NCBI GenBank assembly: GCA_910585725.1
Contig: CAJUFA010000058.1
Location: 1-11,143 of the forward strand
Reading direction: 5' to 3'
From: an uncultured Dorea sp.
GTDB lineage: Bacteria; Bacillota; Clostridia; Lachnospirales; Lachnospiraceae
Length of the DNA: 11,143 nt
A program made the translations under genes and the position numbers. Shown piece after piece: positions 6,325 to 11,143 of the stretch. Each line of letters opens with the position of its first letter. Positions within the stretch are counted from its first letter, which is position 1. Under the pieces are notes generated by a model. That model was given only the letters and a program-made list of their open reading frames with translations. It was not told the origin of the DNA and did no database searches.

Positions 6325-6792
6325 TCATCGCCATCGGTTCCTGTCTATAATACGCAGCACAAATACTATAATAAGGAACGGAACCAGAATCGGCGCCAGA
6401 AGTGAGAAGATTCCGCCTATCACCGCCGCCACCACCATGATAACGCCCACAATTCCCAACACCAGCAGCAGACGCTTCCACCAGGACCCCAGGCTAAACA
6501 CACGTATCTGCCTACCTCCCTGCCGCTGTCTATAAGCCTGATGTCCGGACCCATACGTGTATTCCTCCTGTACATTTCCTGTACTTTCTCCTTTTCCTAA
6601 GGACTCAATAATCGTCCTGGCAAGCGCCCACGGATCTCCAAGCTCCTCAATCACCGCAGTCTCGCTCCTGCCGTTCCTTACTTCGTCGCTTATATAGTTA
6701 TCATAATAATTCACATTCTCCTGCACTACAGGACCACTCAGGTCATTCGCCAGGGCATGCCGCATCTTTTCTAAAAATTCGTATTTTGTCAT
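6325..6792 (-). CDS. HAAS/DUF1700-like small membrane protein
   Basis: A 155-residue protein. Residues 1-65 resemble the HAAS/DUF1700 signalling-associated helical domain: MTKYEFLEKMRHAL, then YYDNYISDEVRNGRSE, then the hallmark VIEELGDPWALARTI. A Gly/Gln-rich linker follows (about 66-100), then two hydrophobic segments at about 107-130 and 131-147, and a basic end (IIDRNRWR). HAAS proteins usually lie beside a PadR-type regulator and are thought to connect it to membrane stress or transport; no PadR gene is visible here. AGGAGG six bases before the ATG makes the start certain. The gene sits alone between the glnN terminator (6866-6920) and its own terminator (6219-6249), so it is probably a single-gene transcript; its promoter is not obvious. 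Exact function unknown. Confidence 0.82.
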   Translation of the reverse strand: MTKYEFLEKMRHALANDLSGPVVQENVNYYDNYISDEVRNGRSETAVIEELGDPWALARTIIESLGKGESTGNVQEEYTYGSGHQAYRQRQGGRQIRVFSLGSWWKRLLLVLGIVGVIMVVAAVIGGIFSLLAPILVPFLIIVFVLRIIDRNRWR

Positions 6793-6865
6793 AGATAACC
6801 TCCTGTATATCCAGTCTGCCGGGCAGCTCTGTCTCTTACAATTAATATCCTTTCATCAGTCATAC

Positions 6866-6920
6866 AAAAAACCCTAGACTTAGAATAGCACATACTCCCG
6901 GCTATTCCAAGTCCAAGGTT
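6866..6920 (-). terminator. rho-independent terminator of glnN
   Basis: Arms 6901-6920 and 6870-6889 pair over 20 positions on the minus strand, with an 11-base loop and a T6 tail. Three of the pairs are G-U wobbles that would be A-C mismatches on the plus strand, which marks this as a minus-strand RNA element. It lies 30 bases after the glnN stop. Confidence 0.9.
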
Positions 6921-6949
6921 CTTAAAATTTCCTAATACATTTCTAAAGA

Positions 6950-9061
6950 CTATACCTCAAAGAGCAAATCCCCATAAGACGGCATCGGCCATGCCTCCTT
7001 ATCCACGATCATCTCCAGCTCATCCACCGGCGCGCGCAGAGCTTCCATCGCAGGCACCACATCGAGATGATAATACCTTGCCTGTGCTTCTCCCTCCTCC
7101 ATTGCCGCCGCCTGGTCCGTCGCCTGAATAAGCTGTGTAAGCGCCTTTCTCGTCTTTCCAAGCAATACCGACACCTCTTGTAACAGATCTGACTGTACAT
7201 CCGCCTCTGCCCCAGCAGCCTTAACCGCTACCACCGTATCCGCAAGCTCCTTCGTATACTTGATGACCGCCGGTATAAACTGCTTGCTCGCCATATCAAT
7301 CATCGTACGCGCCTCTATATTGATTGCCTTCGCATAATTCTCAAACTTAATCTCCGCACGAGATTCCAGCTCCGCCTTTGTAAATACTTTGAATTTCTCG
7401 AACATCTCTATGGATTTCTCCGTCGTAAGAGCAGGAATCGCATCCACCATTGACTTTATGTTCGGAAGGCCGCGGCGCTTAGCCTCTTCTATCCACTCGT
7501 CTGAATAACCGTTGCCGTTAAACACAATCTTCTGATGCTCTACCGCGTATTTTTTGATCTGATCATGAACCGCTTTCTGGAAATCTTCCGCTCCCTCAAT
7601 GGCGTCGCACGCCTCGGCAAATGCCTCGGCGACAATCGTATTCAATACGACATTCGGTCCCGCGACGGAATCCCGGGAACCAACCATACGGAATTCAAAT
7701 TTATTTCCCGTGAATGCAAAAGGCGAGGTACGGTTACGGTCCGTAGCGTCTTTTGCAAGCTCCGGCAGCGTCCTGACTCCCGTCTCCAGCTTACCGCCCT
7801 TCAGACTATGAGTCGCCTCTCCTGTGTTGACAAGCTGTTCTAACACATCCTCCAACTGCTCTCCCAGGAAAATAGATATAATCGCCGGCGGAGCTTCATT
7901 CGCCCCAAGTCTGTGGTCATTACCCGGATCCGCTGCCGATTCGCGAAGCAAGTCCGCGTGTTCATCCACCGCTTTCAAGATACACGTAAGCACAAGCAGG
8001 AACTGGATATTCTCATGAGGCGTCTTCCCCGGATCAAGCAGGTTCTTACCGTCATCCGTCGTAAGCGACCAGTTGTTATGTTTACCGGAACCATTCACTC
8101 CCGCAAAGGGTTTCTCATGCAGCAGGCACTTCATCCCATGCTGACATGCCACCCTTTTCAATGTCTGCATGACAATATGATTATGGTCGACGGCAACGTT
8201 TGCTTCCGCATAGATGGGCGCAAGCTCATGCTGCGCAGGCGCCACTTCATTGTGCTGCGTCTTGGAAGTCACGCCAACCTTCCACAACTGCTCGTTCACA
8301 TCCTTCATGAATCCGGCGATTCTCTGGCGGATCGTTCCGAAGTAGTGATCGTCTAATTCCTGTCCCTTCGGCGGCATAGCCCCGAATAATGTGCGTCCTG
8401 TATAGATCAGGTCCTTTCTCTGTTTGAACTTCTCTGCATCTACAAGAAAATATTCCTGCTCCGGTCCTACCGACGGCGTCACCTTCTTCGACGTCGTATT
8501 TCCGAATAAGCGGATCAGCCTCAAAGCCTGTGTATTGACCGCTTCCATAGAACGAAGCAGCGGCGTCTTCTGATCCAGCGCCTCCCCTGTATAAGAGCAA
8601 AAAGCCGTCGGGATACAGAGAGTCGCCCCCGCGGCGTCATGCCTTACGAAGGCCGGCGACGTGCAGTCCCAAGCCGTATAACCTCTCGCCTCGAAAGTCG
8701 CCCGCAGTCCTCCGGAGGGAAATGAAGATGCATCCGGCTCTCCCTTGATCAATTCCTTCCCAGAAAAGCTCATCAGTACTTTCCCGCTGGACAGCGGCGC
8801 AGAGATAAATGAATCATGTTTTTCGGCCGTAACACCTGTAAGCGGTTGAAACCAGTGCGTATAATGAGTAGCTCCTTTCTCAATCGCCCATTCCTTCATC
8901 TCGTGCGCGATGACGTCTGCCGTCGACGGATCCAGTTCCTTACCTTCCCCAATCGCTTTCTTCAGATCCTTATATACCTTCTTAGGCAGACGTTCCTGCA
9001 TCACGGTATCATTGAACACGTCTTCCCCAAAAACGGCCGCTACATTTACTAATTCACTCAT
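6950..9061 (-). CDS. glnN: glutamine synthetase type III
   Basis: GSIII makes glutamine from glutamate, ammonia and ATP as a large dodecamer in the cytosol. At 703 residues it has the GSIII length (about 700), far longer than GSI (about 450). Visible features: N-terminal FGEDVFNDTVMQERLP, HYTHWFQPLTG near 66-76, the active-site strand GPEQEYFLVD at 199-208, HNEVAPAQHELAP at 270-282, VDHNHIVMQ, KPFAGVNGSGKHNNWSL at 317-333, LGANEAPPAIISIFLG at 386-401, and NRTSPFAFTGNKFEFRMVGS at 443-462. I chose the ATG at 9061 (MSELVNVAAVFG), which matches the family N-terminus; an ATG 21 codons upstream would add residues unlike GSIII. The gene has its own promoter (9196-9224), a hairpin in its leader (9144-9177) and a strong terminator (6866-6920), so it is likely a single-gene transcript. 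No GlnR/TnrA gene or site was identified. Confidence 0.96.
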   Translation of the reverse strand: MSELVNVAAVFGEDVFNDTVMQERLPKKVYKDLKKAIGEGKELDPSTADVIAHEMKEWAIEKGATHYTHWFQPLTGVTAEKHDSFISAPLSSGKVLMSFSGKELIKGEPDASSFPSGGLRATFEARGYTAWDCTSPAFVRHDAAGATLCIPTAFCSYTGEALDQKTPLLRSMEAVNTQALRLIRLFGNTTSKKVTPSVGPEQEYFLVDAEKFKQRKDLIYTGRTLFGAMPPKGQELDDHYFGTIRQRIAGFMKDVNEQLWKVGVTSKTQHNEVAPAQHELAPIYAEANVAVDHNHIVMQTLKRVACQHGMKCLLHEKPFAGVNGSGKHNNWSLTTDDGKNLLDPGKTPHENIQFLLVLTCILKAVDEHADLLRESAADPGNDHRLGANEAPPAIISIFLGEQLEDVLEQLVNTGEATHSLKGGKLETGVRTLPELAKDATDRNRTSPFAFTGNKFEFRMVGSRDSVAGPNVVLNTIVAEAFAEACDAIEGAEDFQKAVHDQIKKYAVEHQKIVFNGNGYSDEWIEEAKRRGLPNIKSMVDAIPALTTEKSIEMFEKFKVFTKAELESRAEIKFENYAKAINIEARTMIDMASKQFIPAVIKYTKELADTVVAVKAAGAEADVQSDLLQEVSVLLGKTRKALTQLIQATDQAAAMEEGEAQARYYHLDVVPAMEALRAPVDELEMIVDKEAWPMPSYGDLLFEV

Positions 9062-9143
9062 ATCTTCTCTGCATCCTTTCTTTAAGATGATTTTCTTACC
9101 TATACGGCATTGCATTGACTCCAATTAAGGAAATGCCGCATTG

Positions 9144-9177
9144 AAAAAGGCATCCCGACCTTCGTCGGAACGCCTTT
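9144..9177 (-). terminator. rho-independent terminator between fba and glnN, possible glnN attenuator
   Basis: On the minus strand AAAGGCGTTCCGAC (9177-9164) pairs with GTCGGGATGCCTTT (9159-9146) over 14 positions around loop GAAG, with a T5 tail. Two G-U wobbles pair only in minus-strand RNA. It would end the fba transcript, 56 bases after the fba stop. It also lies downstream of the likely glnN promoter (9196-9224) and upstream of the glnN start, so it could equally act as a conditional terminator in the glnN leader. A following GGCATTTCC (about 9137-9129) can pair with GGGATGCC of the terminator's 3' arm, which allows an alternative fold. Confidence 0.8.
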
Positions 9178-9195
9178 GTTCTGTCTACGTTTGCT

Positions 9196-9224
9196 AGTAT
9201 ACCTCAATCCATCGAAAAAAGCAA
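9196..9224 (-). promoter_or_regulatory. putative promoter of glnN
   Basis: On the minus strand TTGCTT (9224..9219) and TATACT (9201..9196) are spaced 17 bases. The same -35/-10 combination and spacing occurs in the tRNA-Glu promoter at 10349-10377. The start would be near 9189, giving a glnN leader of about 130 bases that contains the terminator hairpin. Confidence 0.55.
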
Positions 9225-9232
9225 GCAAAAAT

Positions 9233-10096
9233 TTACGCTTTTCCTACAGAGCCGAATAATTCCATTTTCTCTTTAACTTTGTCGATGATTGCTTCATATC
9301 CTGGTTTCAGTAATTTACGAGGATCAAATCCCTTTCCTTCAAGATCCTTTCCGGCTTCGATATACTTACGTGTAGCATCCGCAAATACTAACTGACACTC
9401 TGTATTAACGTTGATCTTAGCAACACCCAGATCAATCGCCTTCTTGATCATATCATCCGGAATACCTGTACCGCCATGGAGAACTAACGGCATATCTCCC
9501 GTCAGCTTCTGGATCGCATCCAAAGTCTCGAAGCTAAGTCCTGCCCAATTCTCCGGATATTTTCCATGGATGTTACCGATACCTGCCGCCAGCATGTCCA
9601 CGCCGAGATCAGCGATCATCTTACACTCATTCGGGTCGGCGCACTCGCCCTGTCCAACTACACCGTCTTCTTCTCCTCCGATTGAGCCTACTTCTGCTTC
9701 CAGGGACATTCCCTTCTCTCTGCAGATCTCAATCAGCTCTTTTGTCTTAGCAACATTCTCTTCGATCGGATACTTTGAACCGTCGAACATGATAGATGTA
9801 AATCCTGCTTCGATACATTTCTTACATCCATCGTAGGAACCGTGGTCAAGATGCGTAGCTACCGGAACAGTGATTCCCATCTCATCTACCATAGCTGCTA
9901 CCATGTCCTGTACAGTCTTAAATCCGGTCATATACTTTCCGGCGCCTTCAGATACACCTAAGATTACAGGTGACTTTGTCTCCTCGGCTGCTGTCAAGAT
10001 AGCTTTCGTCCACTCAAGGTTGTTGATGTTAAACTGTCCCACTGCGTAATGGCCAGCTACTGCTTTTTCAAGCATCTCTTTTGCTGATACTAACAT
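9233..10096 (-). CDS. fba: class II fructose-bisphosphate aldolase
   Basis: Zinc-dependent aldolase of glycolysis and gluconeogenesis, cleaving fructose 1,6-bisphosphate to dihydroxyacetone phosphate and glyceraldehyde 3-phosphate. The 287 residues have the usual short class II length. Key sites: catalytic Asp84 and zinc ligand His85 in HLDHG (82-86), EAEVGSIGG at 133-141, His178 in HGKYP, His207 in HGGTGIP (207-213), and the phosphate-binding GVAKINVNTE (224-233). Strong codon bias suggests high expression. The start is marked by GGAGG nine bases before the ATG, and GGAGGAATT occurs twice in tandem there. A promoter lies at 10175-10203, and a 6-base-pair hairpin (10129-10144) sits in the leader. 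Tagatose-bisphosphate aldolases (GatY/KbaY) are close relatives, but the lone context favours fba. Confidence 0.95.
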   Translation of the reverse strand: MLVSAKEMLEKAVAGHYAVGQFNINNLEWTKAILTAAEETKSPVILGVSEGAGKYMTGFKTVQDMVAAMVDEMGITVPVATHLDHGSYDGCKKCIEAGFTSIMFDGSKYPIEENVAKTKELIEICREKGMSLEAEVGSIGGEEDGVVGQGECADPNECKMIADLGVDMLAAGIGNIHGKYPENWAGLSFETLDAIQKLTGDMPLVLHGGTGIPDDMIKKAIDLGVAKINVNTECQLVFADATRKYIEAGKDLEGKGFDPRKLLKPGYEAIIDKVKEKMELFGSVGKA

Positions 10097-10174
10097 GTTT
10101 TAATTCCTCCAATTCCTCCTGCCATTTAAGATGTTGCTACATCTCTTTAGCATGTTATTTATTTCACTTTCCTT

Positions 10175-10203
10175 ATTATATATCATATCACTCAAAAAAA
10201 CAA
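10175..10203 (-). promoter_or_regulatory. putative promoter of fba
   Basis: On the minus strand TTGTTT (10203..10198) and a perfect TATAAT (10180..10175) are spaced 17 bases, just past the tRNA terminator. The start would be near 10168, giving a 72-base leader with the hairpin AGATGT-AGCA-ACATCT (10144..10129) and two GGAGGAATT copies. Confidence 0.6.
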
Positions 10204-10205
10204 TA

Positions 10206-10243
10206 AAAAAACTTCTTAAAGAATATTCTTTAAGAAGTTTTTT
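10206..10243. terminator. palindromic terminator of the tRNA-Glu transcript
   Basis: A perfect 38-base palindrome with core CTTCTTAAAGAAT/ATTCTTTAAGAAG, flanked by A6 on one side and T6 on the other. It begins three bases after the tRNA 3' end. A T-tract follows the stem on either strand, so it can act in both directions. Confidence 0.92.
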
Positions 10244-10245
10244 AA

Positions 10246-10317
10246 TGACTCCGAGGGGAATCGAACCCCTGATTCCAGCGTGAGAGGCTAGCGTCTTGAC
10301 CGCTTGACCACGGAGCC
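10246..10317 (-). tRNA. tRNA-Glu (anticodon CUC)
   Basis: The 72-base cloverleaf closes fully: acceptor GGCTCCG with CGGAGTC (one G-U pair), D stem GTC/GAC, anticodon stem CTAGC/GCTGG with loop CTCTCAC, so anticodon CUC reading GAG, and T stem AGGGG/CCCCT with loop TTCGATT. Discriminator A73 is present and no CCA is encoded, so CCA must be added by the nucleotidyltransferase. It has its own promoter and terminator and stands alone rather than in a tRNA cluster. Confidence 0.95.
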
Positions 10318-10348
10318 ACATCATACGCTCTCTGTACCGCGCTTATGT

Positions 10349-10420
10349 AGTATAGCAAAGATATGGAAAATAAGCAAGTACTTTTTTACATTTTTCTTCA
10401 TTTTTTTAAATTATTTTTGT
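10349..10420 (-). promoter_or_regulatory. tRNA-Glu promoter with A-rich upstream element
   Basis: On the minus strand TTGCTT (10377..10372) and TATACT (10354..10349) are spaced 17 bases, with a predicted start about 25 bases before the mature tRNA. Directly upstream (10378-10420) lie several A-tracts separated by about one helical turn, the usual look of an UP element at stable-RNA promoters. Confidence 0.75.
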
Positions 10421-10649
10421 CTGCACGATTATATGCTATTCAAAACTTCCCGTTTCGTTCCTTCAACATATTACATTCGCCAGGAGCTTATGGTGGCAGA
10501 GTTGGATATTTGAAATTTTCCCAGGTCAAAAAGTGCGTTTGACATTTCTGCAAGAATGCGTTTGACGCATGGCGCAAAATGAATGCTTCTAAAAGTTCTT
10601 GAGGATACTGAATTGATTCTTTCGTAAGTAGAATAATTAATTTTATACC

Positions 10650-10687
10650 TGCTGCCAGATTCTTTCGAGGTCTGGTAGTAATTTTTC
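10650..10687 (+). terminator. putative plus-strand terminator hairpin
   Basis: TGCTGCCAGA (10650-10659) and TCTGGTAGTA (10671-10680) pair over ten positions with two G-U wobbles that form only in plus-strand RNA, followed by ATTTTTC. This implies a plus-strand transcript entering from the left, for which I see no clear gene or strong promoter. Confidence 0.4.
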
Positions 10688-10690
10688 ATA

Positions 10691-10727
10691 GAAAAGGAGC
10701 TGCGCACTAATTACTTAGTGCGACAGC
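10691..10727 (-). terminator. terminator hairpin downstream of the surface-protein gene
   Basis: On the minus strand GCTG, a bulged T, then CGCACTAA pair with TTAGTGCG and CAGC around loop GTAA, and TCCTTTTC follows. It lies about 120 bases after the stop of the sortase-substrate gene and is its most likely terminator. Confidence 0.6.
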
Positions 10728-10776
10728 CACCAAATCTCTTTTATTCCCCTACACAGGCGCGTCAAATTGATATCCG

Positions 10777-10826
10777 CTCCCCGAACGCTACCAACATATT
10801 CTGACGCAATCGACGTTATCGGGGAG
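10777..10826. repeat. imperfect 50-base inverted repeat after the surface-protein gene
   Basis: CTCCCCGA (10777-10784) and TCGGGGAG (10819-10826) are exact reverse complements, with three further pairs (ACG/CGT) after a 2-base bulge. It ends 18 bases from the stop codon at 10845 and has no T-tract, so it may be a 3'-UTR structure. Confidence 0.45.
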
Positions 10827-10844
10827 TTTCTGACGAAATACCTA

Positions 10845-11143
10845 TCATCCTCTTTTGCGTTTTGCAGAATATGTCCTTTGTTTCTGATTTTCAATAATGG
10901 CAGACGCCATCACTAGGGCAGAGAGCGCAATGAGCGCCATCCATATGCCTAAGTCCGTATCATCTCCCGTTTGCGGTGAACTTACGGTATTCGGACTGTT
11001 TTTCACAGGAGCAATCAGTTTTACCGGAGCAGTCGGTTTTTCAGACTCTTTCTTTTCCAATCCTTTAATAGCATCTTCAATTGCCTTTGCCATTTCGTCT
11101 ACTTCCCACTGCTCCGTAATATTTTTATCCCGAACCACTCCCC
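10845..11143 (-). CDS. sortase-anchored cell-surface protein, C-terminus only (partial)
   Basis: The frame is open from the right edge to the TGA at 10845, so only about the last 99 codons are visible. An acidic/basic helical stretch (VDEMAKAIEDAIKGLEKK) is followed by a Pro/Lys/Ser/Thr-rich spacer, then the sorting signal SPQTGDD, a hydrophobic segment (about GIWMALIALSALVMASAII) and a basic tail ending KRKRG. The motif, membrane stretch and charged tail, in that order, define covalent cell-wall anchoring by sortase. SPQTG in place of LPxTG fits the (S/P)PxTG preference known for C. difficile SrtB-type enzymes. The spacer and helical part are typical wall-proximal stalk. What the large extracellular part does lies outside the window. 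Confidence 0.85.
   Translation of the reverse strand, partial: GVVRDKNITEQWEVDEMAKAIEDAIKGLEKKESEKPTAPVKLIAPVKNSPNTVSSPQTGDDTDLGIWMALIALSALVMASAIIENQKQRTYSAKRKRG

Larger units (their letters stand above)
10378..10844. other. intergenic region rich in inverted repeats
   Basis: No convincing gene in about 470 bases. The 10378-10420 part is the A/T-rich upstream element of the tRNA promoter. From about 10530 there is a run of inverted repeats: TGCGT-TTG-ACGCA (10557-10569), with TGCGTTTGAC also at 10534-10543, and hairpins at 10650-10687, 10691-10727 and 10777-10826. A 78-codon minus-strand frame at 10471-10707 starts with GTG, has no ribosome-binding site and spans two hairpins, so I do not call it. 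Confidence 0.55.

Noticed and set aside
8247..8600. 117-codon minus-strand frame within glnN
   Set aside because: Same strand but shifted frame inside a gene with uninterrupted GSIII motifs.
10100..10324. 74-codon minus-strand frame
   Set aside because: It runs through the tRNA-Glu gene, its terminator and the fba promoter, so it is a chance frame.
10534..10569. Two copies of TGCGTTTGAC as a possible CRISPR-like array
   Set aside because: Only two 10-base copies 23 bases apart; far too short and too few, and no cas genes are present.
10471..10707. 78-codon minus-strand frame between the tRNA and the surface-protein gene
   Set aside because: GTG start without a ribosome-binding site; it overlaps two hairpins and a repeated motif, which better explain the sequence.

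Overview
The window looks like chromosome from an anaerobic Firmicute, most likely a Lachnospiraceae (Clostridium cluster XIVa) relative. This is inferred from a two-gene SufC/SufB-like Fe-S module, a type III glutamine synthetase, a class II fructose-bisphosphate aldolase, an SPQTG-type cell-wall sorting signal, consensus AGGAGG ribosome-binding sites and sigma-A-type promoters. Every recognisable protein gene and the single tRNA lie on the minus strand, so the text below follows transcription from high to low coordinates.

Right end (10378-11143): the C-terminus of a sortase-anchored surface protein enters from outside the window. About 470 bases of apparently non-coding DNA follow, with several inverted repeats. 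Middle right (6325-10377): a tRNA-Glu(CUC) with an A-rich upstream element and a perfectly palindromic terminator; fba (class II aldolase); glnN (type III glutamine synthetase), whose likely promoter is followed by a terminator-like hairpin before the gene; and a small HAAS/DUF1700-like membrane protein. Middle (3240-6324): two adjacent MATE-family exporters that probably form an operon. Upstream of them is a compact plus-strand unit (promoter, 5' hairpin, C-rich linker, strong terminator) that looks like an undescribed small RNA of about 80 nt. Left (1354-3158): a clean sigma-A promoter driving sufC-sufB, a minimal Fe-S assembly pair with unusual cysteines. Far left (1-1353): a more A+T-rich segment with an inverted-repeat-rich intergenic region and a gene fusing an Xre-type helix-turn-helix to a BceA/MacB-type ABC ATPase. 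It runs off the left edge.

The central genes are mostly housekeeping: carbon flow through fba, ammonium assimilation through glnN, Fe-S assembly through sufCB. The points most worth a second look are the putative C-rich small RNA at 6168-6252, the HTH-ABC fusion with nearby palindromes, the candidate attenuator in the glnN leader, and the cysteine/histidine-rich motifs of the minimal Suf pair. All assignments come from reading the sequence; no database search was run.
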